A DNA stretch of 64,000 bases from Humitalea rosea (GTDB lineage Bacteria > Pseudomonadota > Alphaproteobacteria > Acetobacterales > Acetobacteraceae). Each line of letters opens with the position of its first letter. Within the stretch, counting starts at the first letter, position 1. The stretch covers positions 62,001 through 126,000 of the forward strand of contig NZ_QKYU01000010.1 of assembly GCF_003253705.1 (NCBI RefSeq), in the 5' to 3' direction. Positions 33,957 to 40,980 of the stretch are shown here, piece after piece. The notes beneath the pieces are model-generated. The model searched no databases. It was not told where the DNA came from and saw nothing but the letters and a program-made list of their open reading frames with translations. Made by a program: the position numbers and the translations under genes.

Positions 33957-34916
33957 ATGAGCGACCTGCCAAGCCATGTGACCATCGCCGAGGAAGGCCC
34001 GCGCGAGGGCTTCCAGATCGAGCCTGGCCCGATCGCCACCAGCGACAAGATCGCGCTTATCGACGCGCTCTCCGGCACCGGGCTGCACCACATCCAGGTC
34101 GCGAGCTTCGTGAACCCGAAGCTGGTGCCGGGCTGGGCGGATGCCGAGGCGACGGTCGCGGGCTTCACCCCGCAGCCCGGCGTCGCCTATTCGGCGCTGT
34201 GGTTCAATGCGAACGGGCTGGAGCGCGCTTTGGCCTTCCGCGACCGGCTGACCCTGTTCGGCTCGATCTCCTTCGCCGCCTCGGAGGCCTTCTCCAAGAA
34301 GAACCTCAACCGCGACCGCGAGGGCCAGAAGGTTGCCATGGCGAAGATGACCGCGGCGCATAAGGCGGCCGGCGTGCCGGTGACGCGGATCGGCATCCAG
34401 GCGGCCTTCGGCTGCAACTACCAGGGCGACATCTCGCCGGCCCAGGTGATCACGGCGGTGTCCGATGCGATGGCGGTCGCCAAGGACGCCGGCGAGACCA
34501 TCAAGGACCTGACCTTGGCCGACACCATGGGCTGGGCGACGCCGATCCGCATCGAACGCACCGTCGGCGAGGTCCGCGCGCTGTGGCCCGATCTGGCGCT
34601 GACCCTGCATCTGCACGACACCCGGGGCCTCGGCATCGCCAATGCCCATGCCGGGATGCGCATGGGTGTCGCGCGCTTCGATGCCACGGTCGGTGGGCTC
34701 GGCGGCTGCCCCTTCGCGGGCCAGCCGGGCGCGCCGGGCAATATCGCCAGCGAAGAACTGGCGCTGCTGTGCCAGGAGATGGGGATCGAGACCGGCATCG
34801 ACCTCGATGCGCTGATCGAGGCCGGGCGCCTCGCCGAGCGCATCATCGGGCGCCGGCTGCCCTCGGCGGTGCTGCGCGGCGGCGCGCTGTCGGCGTTCCG
34901 GGCGAAGGCCGCCTGA
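33957..34916 (+). CDS. Hydroxymethylglutaryl-CoA lyase-like protein (DRE-TIM family)
   Basis: A 319-residue DRE-TIM metallolyase-fold protein. It starts with IAEEGPREGFQIEP, where the family DGLQ/DRE element is replaced by EEGPREGFQ, has LHLHDTRGLGIANAHAGM (metal-binding HxH) near 219-236, and ends with GGLGGCPFAGQPGAPGNIAS, the C-terminal Cys loop of HMG-CoA lyase. Divergence of the first motif suggests a substrate other than HMG-CoA, for instance another branched 3-hydroxyacyl-CoA. It lies 27 bases after mtnA with an AGGGAGAA ribosome site. Confidence 0.75.
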   Translation: MSDLPSHVTIAEEGPREGFQIEPGPIATSDKIALIDALSGTGLHHIQVASFVNPKLVPGWADAEATVAGFTPQPGVAYSALWFNANGLERALAFRDRLTLFGSISFAASEAFSKKNLNRDREGQKVAMAKMTAAHKAAGVPVTRIGIQAAFGCNYQGDISPAQVITAVSDAMAVAKDAGETIKDLTLADTMGWATPIRIERTVGEVRALWPDLALTLHLHDTRGLGIANAHAGMRMGVARFDATVGGLGGCPFAGQPGAPGNIASEELALLCQEMGIETGIDLDALIEAGRLAERIIGRRLPSAVLRGGALSAFRAKAA

Positions 34917-36116
34917 TCAGACGGCGGGGCTGCGGCGCAGGATCAGCGCCCGCAGCCCCAACGCCGTGAGCGAGGCCGCCGCCATCATCGCCCCCAGGCC
35001 GGGCAGCCCCACGATACCGATCAGCGCCGTGGACATGCCCCCCGCCACCGCCCCGCCCAGCATCTGGATCGAGCCGCCGAGTGCGGCGGCGACGCCGGCC
35101 ATGGCGCCGAAGGGCTGCAAGGCCGCCGCGGTCGCATTGGACGACACCAGGCCGAGCGAACAGCAGTTCGCGACCAGCAGCGGCATCAGCAATGCCAGCG
35201 GCGGCTGCCCAAACAGCGTCAGCACCAGCACCCCGCAGCAGGCCGTGGCCGACAGGAACAGCCCCGCCCGCAGCGCCACCGCCCCCGGCACGCCGCGCTT
35301 GGCCAGCATCCGGTTGGTCGCCGAACCGGCCATGATGCCAAGGGCGGTGATCGCGAACAGCGCCCCATAGACCGTGCCCGAGACGCCATAGATCCCCATC
35401 AGCACCAGCGGTGAGGCCGCGACCCAGGCGAAGAGCCCACCGAAGCAGAAGGCGTTGATCAGCGCGAACAACGGGCTGGTGCGGTGCCGCAGCCAGAGGA
35501 GGTGGTTCGCCTTCAGCCGCGCGGGTTCCAGCGCCGTCGGGTCGCGACGCGTGTGGCTTTCCCGGAAGCCGAGCCCAACGCCCAGGCAGAGCCCGCCACC
35601 GGCCAGGGCCAGCACGCCGAACACCGCGCGCCAGCCGAACCCCGCCAGCACCTGCGCCCCGATCGCCGGCGCGACCACCGGGGCGATCGACAGCACCATG
35701 GCGACGCTGGAGAGGCGCATGCGGGCCTCCGCCCCCTCGAACAGGTCGCGCACGCTGGCGAAGACCATCACGACCGCCGCCCCGGCCCCCGCCCCCTGCA
35801 CCGCGCGCAGCGCCAGCAACCCCGGCAGCGAGGCGGCGAAAGCACAGCCGAGCCCCGCCAGGGCAAACAGCGCGGTGCCGGCGAGCAACATCGGGCGGCG
35901 GCCGAACCGGTCGCTGATCGGCCCCGCGACCAGCTGCGCGCAGGCAAAGCCGACCATGAAGAGCGAGAGCGTCAGCCCGATGCGGGGTTCCGCGACGCCG
36001 AGCGCCACGGCGATCGCACCATGCGCCGGCAACCCCATGTCGATCGCCAAAGGCGGCAGCGCCGCCAGGGCGCCGAGCAGCAAGGTCAGGTAGGGCGCGT
36101 GTCGGACAGGGGTCAT
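34917..36116 (-). CDS. Bcr/CflA-type MFS drug:H+ antiporter
   Basis: A 399-residue major facilitator transporter with 12 predicted membrane helices. GPISDRFGRRPMLLAG in the loop between helices 2 and 3 is the MFS signature, and RAVQGAGAGAAVVM matches motif C of 12-helix drug antiporters. Overall pattern and length fit the Bcr/CflA subfamily. ATG 36116 is chosen because it gives a normal N-terminus (MTPVRHAPYLTLLLGALA); the frame remains open upstream only because of high GC. Convergent with the HMGL gene (stops abut) and divergent from the amino-acid ABC operon. Confidence 0.85.
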   Translation of the reverse strand: MTPVRHAPYLTLLLGALAALPPLAIDMGLPAHGAIAVALGVAEPRIGLTLSLFMVGFACAQLVAGPISDRFGRRPMLLAGTALFALAGLGCAFAASLPGLLALRAVQGAGAGAAVVMVFASVRDLFEGAEARMRLSSVAMVLSIAPVVAPAIGAQVLAGFGWRAVFGVLALAGGGLCLGVGLGFRESHTRRDPTALEPARLKANHLLWLRHRTSPLFALINAFCFGGLFAWVAASPLVLMGIYGVSGTVYGALFAITALGIMAGSATNRMLAKRGVPGAVALRAGLFLSATACCGVLVLTLFGQPPLALLMPLLVANCCSLGLVSSNATAAALQPFGAMAGVAAALGGSIQMLGGAVAGGMSTALIGIVGLPGLGAMMAAASLTALGLRALILRRSPAV

Positions 36117-36271
36117 GCCAGCACAGTGGCATCGGTCGCGGATGGGACGAAGGGGGCGTGTTGCATCGCAGCACTGCGGCGCGGAATGCCCCCGGATGCG
36201 GCAGCGTGCCGCGCCCGGCGCCAGCGGCATGTCCCGGCCGGCCAATTCGCGTGCCGAGCACCCTATGAATT

Positions 36272-36285
36272 GCAGGCGCGCCTGC
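36272..36285. promoter_or_regulatory. Perfect 14-bp palindrome upstream of the ABC binding-protein gene
   Basis: GCAGGCGCGCCTGC is a perfect palindrome 63 bases before the binding-protein start, in the 232-base divergent region shared with the MFS gene. A weak -10-like TATGAA lies just before it (36264-36269), which would put the palindrome over the transcription start, a common operator position. The regulator is unknown. Confidence 0.4.
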
Positions 36286-36348
36286 GGCAGGTTGTCGTGA
36301 AGGCCCGTCAAGGGACATCTGCAACAAAACAAGAAAGGACCAAGCTTC

Positions 36349-37224
36349 ATGTCCAGCCCGATCCTGGCGCGCTTCGCCGCACCGCTCGCCCTGGCGGCGG
36401 CCGTGCTGCTGGCCCCTGCCCTGGCACGCCCCGCCGCGGCCCAGGCCGCCGCCCAGCCGCCACTGCGCTGCGCCGTGGATGGCACCTTCGCCCCCCATGC
36501 CTTTCCGCGTCTGGAAGGCGGCGTGCAGGGCTTCAACGTCGATCTGTTCCGCGCCATCGCCCGCCAGATGGGCCGCGAGATCGTCATCGACAGCGCCACC
36601 TTCTCCGGGTTGGTCCCGGCGATGAACGCGGGGCGCTACGACTTTCTCTGCGCGCCGACGACGGTGACGGCCGAGCGCGCGCCGAACATGCTCTTCACCG
36701 AAGGCTACCTGTACACCGAATACCAGTTCGGCATCCGCCGCGGCACGCCGCCGATCACCTCGCTGGAGGATCTGCGCGGCAAGTCGCTCAGCGTGAACAA
36801 GGGCAGCAATTACGATTCCTGGGCCAAGGACAATGCCGAACGCTACGGCTTCACCGTCCAGGCCTATGACACCCAGCCCGATGCGGTGCAGGCGGTGATC
36901 TCGGGCCGCGCCTATGCCAACCTCGCCGGCAATACGGTGGTGCGCTACGCCGCCTCCCGCCAGCGGCAGTTCATCGCCGATTACGTGCTGACCGAGACGC
37001 GCGCGCATTGGTCCGCCCCCTTCCCGCTGGGCGCCGAGGCGCTGCGCGCGCAGGTCGAGAACGCGCTCGAATGCCTGAAGAAGGACGGCACGGTCGCCCG
37101 GCTCTCGGCGCAGTGGTTCGGTGACACGCCTGGCCCGGATTCGGCCGAGAACACCGTCTTCCCGGGCACCGGCGTCCCCGGCATGCCGCATTACGACCCG
37201 ACGCCGCGCGAGCCGCGTTGCTGA
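36349..37224 (+). CDS. Polar amino-acid ABC transporter substrate-binding protein
   Basis: A 291-residue periplasmic binding protein with a signal peptide of about 30 residues (APLALAAAVLLAPALARPAAAQA). The mature protein has the family-3 pattern: VDGTFAPHAFP near the start, GFNVDLFRAIARQMG, a hinge segment and DLRGKSLSVNKGSNYDSW near 140-157. It should capture a polar amino acid or related small acid for the two permeases that follow 24 bases later. The C-terminus is unusually extended with Pro/Asp-rich residues after the last helix. Confidence 0.85.
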   Translation: MSSPILARFAAPLALAAAVLLAPALARPAAAQAAAQPPLRCAVDGTFAPHAFPRLEGGVQGFNVDLFRAIARQMGREIVIDSATFSGLVPAMNAGRYDFLCAPTTVTAERAPNMLFTEGYLYTEYQFGIRRGTPPITSLEDLRGKSLSVNKGSNYDSWAKDNAERYGFTVQAYDTQPDAVQAVISGRAYANLAGNTVVRYAASRQRQFIADYVLTETRAHWSAPFPLGAEALRAQVENALECLKKDGTVARLSAQWFGDTPGPDSAENTVFPGTGVPGMPHYDPTPREPRC

Positions 37225-37248
37225 TCACAGGATAGGGGGCGTCACGGC

Positions 37249-37935
37249 ATGAAAGGCTGGGACGCCTTCGTCTCCTCCTTCCTCAATCTGCAGGTCATCG
37301 GCACCTATTGGCCGGTGATCGTGCAGGGCTTCTTCGTCACCGTGGAACTCGCGGTGCTGATCGTGATCGTGGGGCTGGCCCTTGGGCTCGTCCTCGCGGT
37401 GATCCGGGCCTTCGGGATCAGGCCGCTGAACTGGCTGATCATCTTCATCGTCGATGTGTTCCGCGCCTTGCCGCCGCTGGTGATCATCGTGCTGCTGTAT
37501 TTTGGGCTGCCGGCGGCGGGGCTCTCCTTCTCGGGCTTCACCGCCACCTTCATCTCGCTGGCGCTGATCCTCGCGGCCTTCTCCGAGGAGATCTATTGGG
37601 CCGGCATCACCGCCGTCCCGCATGGCCAGACCGAGGCCGCCCGTGCCCTCGGGCTGCGGTTCCTGCATGTGCTGTTCCTGGTGGTGTTGCCGCAGGCGTT
37701 GCGGATGGTCATCCCGCCCTTGGTCAACCGCACCATCGCCATCACCAAGGGCACGGCACTCGGCAGCGTGGTCGCGGTCAGCGAGATCCTGGGGGCGGCG
37801 CAATCCTCCGTCGCGTTTTCCTTGAATCCCTCGCCCCTGACGCTCGGGGCGCTCGCTTATCTGATACTGTTCCTGCCGGTGGTGATCGTGGGGCGCCGGA
37901 TCGAGCTGCGCTTCGCCAGGCCCTTCGCCCGATGA
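37249..37935 (+). CDS. Amino-acid ABC transporter permease 1
   Basis: A 228-residue inner-membrane permease of the His/Glu/Gln/Arg class (HisMQ). Five hydrophobic segments; the FRALPPLVIIVLLYFGLP segment and the EAA loop GQTEAARALGLRFLHVLFL are diagnostic. It overlaps the second permease by four bases (ATGA). The two form the heterodimeric channel. No ATPase gene is adjacent. Confidence 0.9.
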   Translation: MKGWDAFVSSFLNLQVIGTYWPVIVQGFFVTVELAVLIVIVGLALGLVLAVIRAFGIRPLNWLIIFIVDVFRALPPLVIIVLLYFGLPAAGLSFSGFTATFISLALILAAFSEEIYWAGITAVPHGQTEAARALGLRFLHVLFLVVLPQALRMVIPPLVNRTIAITKGTALGSVVAVSEILGAAQSSVAFSLNPSPLTLGALAYLILFLPVVIVGRRIELRFARPFAR

Positions 37936-38612
37936 GCTGGGAAGATTTCCAGGACGCGTTCCTCGACTGGTCCATCGTGGTCCAGGCTTGGCCGATCCTG
38001 CAGGCCGGGCTGATCTCGACCATCCTGCTGTCCGTCATGACCGTGCCGCTCGGCATCATCGGCGGGCTGATCCTGGCGGCGCTGTCGCGGGCGGAAAGCC
38101 GCTGGGTCAGCATCCCTCTCGGCATCTGGGTCGATGTGTTCCGCGCGCTGCCGCCGTTGGTGCTGCTGATCTTCCTGTATGCCGGCCTGCCCTTCGCGGG
38201 GCTGGACCTGGGGCCCTGGGGCTCGGTCGCGCTGGCCTTCTTCCTCAACACCGGGGCCTATTACGCGGAAATCCTGCGCGCCGGGCTGGAAAGCGTGCCG
38301 CGCGGCCAGTCCGAGGCAGCCCGCGCGCTGGGGCTGCGGCCGACGCCGATCTTCTTCCTGATCGTGCTGCCGCAGGCGGTGAAGAACGTGCTGCCCGACC
38401 TCGTGTCGAACACGCTGGAGGTGGTGAAGCTCACCTCCCTCGCCTCGGTCGTGGCGCTGCCGGAGCTGCTGTACCAGGCGCGGCAGGCGCAGAGCGTGAC
38501 CTACAACGCGACGCCGGTGGTCGCGGCGGCGATCCTCTACTTCCTCATGCTCTGGCCGGTGGTGCGGCTGCTGTCGCGGCTGGAGCACCAGAAGATCGCG
38601 GGGAATCGCTAG
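37932..38612 (+). CDS. Amino-acid ABC transporter permease 2
   Basis: A 226-residue partner of the preceding permease, with the same features: FRALPPLVLLIFLYAGLP and the EAA loop RGQSEAARALGLRPTPI. It is clearly paralogous to permease 1. It ends in a hairpin (38607-38621) shared with the convergent rhodanese gene. The expected HisP-type ATPase is not within reach, so the system must borrow one encoded elsewhere. Confidence 0.9.
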   Translation: MSWEDFQDAFLDWSIVVQAWPILQAGLISTILLSVMTVPLGIIGGLILAALSRAESRWVSIPLGIWVDVFRALPPLVLLIFLYAGLPFAGLDLGPWGSVALAFFLNTGAYYAEILRAGLESVPRGQSEAARALGLRPTPIFFLIVLPQAVKNVLPDLVSNTLEVVKLTSLASVVALPELLYQARQAQSVTYNATPVVAAAILYFLMLWPVVRLLSRLEHQKIAGNR

Positions 38613-38621
38613 AGGCTAGCG
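38607..38621. terminator. Hairpin containing the stop codons of two convergent genes
   Basis: CGCTAG (38607-38612) and CTAGCG (38616-38621) with an AGG loop. The TAG of the permease (38610-38612) is in the left arm and the TAG of the rhodanese on the other strand (38616-38618) in the right arm. It could act as a compact two-way transcript end, though no T-runs follow. Confidence 0.45.
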
Positions 38622-39029
38622 CTGCACCCAGGGCAGCCCCTCGGCCTTCCACCCGGCGGTGGCGCCACGATGGCCGCTCGCATCCACCGGGCCCTCAAAG
38701 CCATTGGCAACATTGTAGGCATGCGGGAACCCCGCCGCCTGCGCCGCCTGGCCCGCCGCCAGCGACCGCGCGCCGGACCGGCACAGGTAATAGACCTTGG
38801 ACAGCGGCGTGACGCCGGCGCGGCGCAGATGCTCGGCGAAGGCGCCGTTGACCTGCATCGAGGGATAGACCTGCCACGGGATCAGCACCGTTTGCTTGCC
38901 GGCCTCGGACAGGTCCGGGACACCGACGAAGGTCCATTCGGCATCGGTGCGGACATCGACCAGCACCGCATCCGGATCGGATCGGATCGCGGCCCAGGCC
39001 TCAGTCGCGGAAATATCGGGCACGCCCAT
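38616..39029 (-). CDS. Rhodanese-domain protein
   Basis: A 137-residue single-domain rhodanese. Asp25-Val-Arg27 (VDVRTDAEW) is the conserved structural motif and the active-site loop is YLCRSGARS with Cys83. It should carry a persulfide for sulfur transfer. The loop CRSGARS is the six-residue type used on sulfane sulfur rather than the CDC25-like longer loop. It is stand-alone, convergent with the permease and divergent from tetR. Confidence 0.88.
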   Translation of the reverse strand: MGVPDISATEAWAAIRSDPDAVLVDVRTDAEWTFVGVPDLSEAGKQTVLIPWQVYPSMQVNGAFAEHLRRAGVTPLSKVYYLCRSGARSLAAGQAAQAAGFPHAYNVANGFEGPVDASGHRGATAGWKAEGLPWVQR

Positions 39030-39153
39030 GGCACGGCTCCTCTGTCAGTGGGCGATAGATGGGCCGGTCCCGGGGTCGGATGCAATCCACGAGGGCACGG
39101 GTTTGCACACAAGCCGCGCAAGCTTCTCGCCAAGGCGCGGCGTTTCTGATAGA

Positions 39154-39177
39154 CTGACGCTTCACATTATTCGTCAG
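39154..39177. promoter_or_regulatory. TetR operator in front of the tetR gene
   Basis: CTGACG (39154-39159) and CGTCAG (39172-39177) form an inverted repeat with a 12-base spacer, nine bases before the tetR start. An extended -10-like TGATAGACT lies immediately upstream. The half-site ATTCGTCAG also occurs, with one change, before the efflux operon, which supports recognition by the same TetR protein. Confidence 0.6.
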
Positions 39178-39185
39178 AATCCATC

Positions 39186-39809
39186 ATGTCGCCATTCCTT
39201 CCATCCGCCATCGAGCAACGCGCGGCCGAAACCCGCCGCCGTATCGAGACGGTGGCCGAGGCGCTGTTCCGCCGCATCGGCTACCAGAAGACCACCGTCG
39301 CCGACATTGCGCGCGACCTCGGCATGTCGCCGGCCAATATCTACCGCTTCTACCCCACAAAAAGCGCCATCAACGAGGCCATCGCCGCCAGCATGCTCAA
39401 GGGCGTGGCCGACGAGATGGAGGCGATCGCCTCCGCTCCTCTCCCCGCGCCCGAGCGCCTCCGGGCCGTGCTGCATCATCTGTTCGACAGCGACATGCGG
39501 CTGTTCATCCATGAGCGCTGCATGCACGACATGGTCCAGGCGGCGATGACCGAGCATTGGAACGTGATCGAACGCTTCATCGTCGCGGTCGAGGCGGTGT
39601 TCGCGCGACTGCTCGCCGATGGCATCGCCGAGGGCGTCTTCGCCCCCACCGATACGGCGGCCGGCGCGGAGATCATCAACACCGCGACGCTGGTCTGGAC
39701 CCATCCGGTTCTGCTGGCCGACTGCCTGAACCACGGCAAGACCGAACCGGCGCTGAAGGCGCGGCTGGATGCGATGGTGGATTTCCTCATCCGGGGCTTT
39801 CGGGCCTGA
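39186..39809 (+). CDS. TetR-family repressor of the RND efflux operon
   Basis: A 207-residue TetR-type regulator. The N-terminal helix-turn-helix (about 20-65) shows TVADIARDLGMSPANIYRFY, the family signature, after ETVAEALFRRIGYQK. The C-terminal helical domain would bind the inducer, probably a drug pumped by the adjacent efflux system. It lies 78 bases upstream of the RND membrane-fusion gene in the same direction and both promoters carry the same inverted half-sites, so it likely represses itself and the pump. Confidence 0.9.
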   Translation: MSPFLPSAIEQRAAETRRRIETVAEALFRRIGYQKTTVADIARDLGMSPANIYRFYPTKSAINEAIAASMLKGVADEMEAIASAPLPAPERLRAVLHHLFDSDMRLFIHERCMHDMVQAAMTEHWNVIERFIVAVEAVFARLLADGIAEGVFAPTDTAAGAEIINTATLVWTHPVLLADCLNHGKTEPALKARLDAMVDFLIRGFRA

Positions 39810-39821
39810 CACGCATCATAA

Positions 39822-39852
39822 CTGATGATTCTTGACTTTCATCAATCGTCAG
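39822..39852. promoter_or_regulatory. TetR operator over the RND operon promoter
   Basis: CTGATGATT (39822-39830) and AATCGTCAG (39844-39852) form a nine-base inverted repeat with one mismatch and a 13-base spacer. A promoter candidate, TTGACT (39832-39837) with TTTTGA 17 bases later, lies within and just after it, so bound repressor would block RNA polymerase. The half-site matches the one before tetR. Confidence 0.6.
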
Positions 39853-39887
39853 GGTTTTGATGCGGCCGTGTCACCGAGGCAAGCCGC

Positions 39888-40973
39888 ATGTCCCCCTCCC
39901 GCCCTCTCCTTCTAACCCTGCTGGCCCTGGCCGCCTGCCGGCCCGAGGCCGCCGAGGCGCCCGTCGCCGAGGCTCCCCACCCGGTCCAGGTCGCCGAGGT
40001 CCACTTGGCGCCCGAGGCCCATGCCCGCAGCTTCACCGGCCAGATCCTGGCGCGGCGGGAGGCCGATGTCGGCTTCCGCACCGGCGGCCGCATCACTGCC
40101 CGGCTGGTCGATGCCGGCTCCACCGTCCAGGCCGGGCAGGTAATGGCGCGGCTGGATGCCGCCGACCTGACCCTGGCGCTGCGCAGCGCCCAGGCCGATC
40201 TGGAAGCCGCCGCCGCCGAGGCCCGCCGCGCCACCGCCGAGGCACAGCGCTCCCGCAGCCTGCGCGCCGCCGGCCACGTCGCCGCCGCCTATGACGAGCA
40301 GCGCATCGCCACCGCCCGCGCCGCGGTGGAACAGGTCGCCTCCGCCTCCGCGGCGCTGGACCTGGCCCGCAACCGCCTCGGCTATGCCGAATTGCGCGCG
40401 CCCTCCGATGGGGTGGTGATCGCGCTGCTGGCCGAGGCCGGGCAGGTGGTCGCCGAGGGTGCTGCGATCCTGCGCCTCGCCGATCCCTCCGAGCGCGAGG
40501 TGCTGGTCGCCCTGCCGGAACAGCTTGCCCTCCCGCCGGGGGCCGCCGCCGAGGTCACCCTCTGGTCCCGCCCCGGCGAGCCCCTGGCCGCGCGGCTGCG
40601 CGAGGCCGCGCCCCAGGCGGAGGGCGCGCTGCGCACCCGCGCCGCCCGCTTCGCGCTCGACAATCCGCCCGACTGGGCCGCCCTCGGCGCCACCGCGACG
40701 GTGCGGGTGGCCGAGGCCACTGCGGCCCCGGTCGCGACCCTGCCGCGCGGGGCGCTGCATGATCGCGGCCAGGGCGCCATGGTCTGGCGCCTGGCCGCGC
40801 CGGGCCGGGTGGAGGCGGTGCCCGTCACCGTCGCGCGCCTCGGGCCCGAGACGGTGGCGCTGCGCGGCGACCTTGCCGAGGGCGACCTCGTGGTGACCGC
40901 CGGGGTGCAGTTGCTGGATGCCGGCAGCGCGGTGCGCATCGCCGACCGCCGCCCCGCCGCGACCTTGCGGTGA
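39888..40973 (+). CDS. RND efflux membrane-fusion lipoprotein
   Basis: A 361-residue periplasmic adaptor. The signal ends in a lipobox LAAC (Cys17), so it should be anchored in the inner membrane. GRITARLVDAGSTVQAGQVMARLD is the first lipoyl half-motif (about 65-88), the alpha-helical hairpin spans about 90-150 and is rather short, and LGYAELRAPSDGVV begins the second lipoyl half, followed by beta-barrel and membrane-proximal domains. It couples the RND pump to an outer-membrane channel. No TolC-type gene is adjacent. Eight bases separate it from the pump gene. Confidence 0.9.
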   Translation: MSPSRPLLLTLLALAACRPEAAEAPVAEAPHPVQVAEVHLAPEAHARSFTGQILARREADVGFRTGGRITARLVDAGSTVQAGQVMARLDAADLTLALRSAQADLEAAAAEARRATAEAQRSRSLRAAGHVAAAYDEQRIATARAAVEQVASASAALDLARNRLGYAELRAPSDGVVIALLAEAGQVVAEGAAILRLADPSEREVLVALPEQLALPPGAAAEVTLWSRPGEPLAARLREAAPQAEGALRTRAARFALDNPPDWAALGATATVRVAEATAAPVATLPRGALHDRGQGAMVWRLAAPGRVEAVPVTVARLGPETVALRGDLAEGDLVVTAGVQLLDAGSAVRIADRRPAATLR

Positions 40974-40980
40974 TCCCGCC

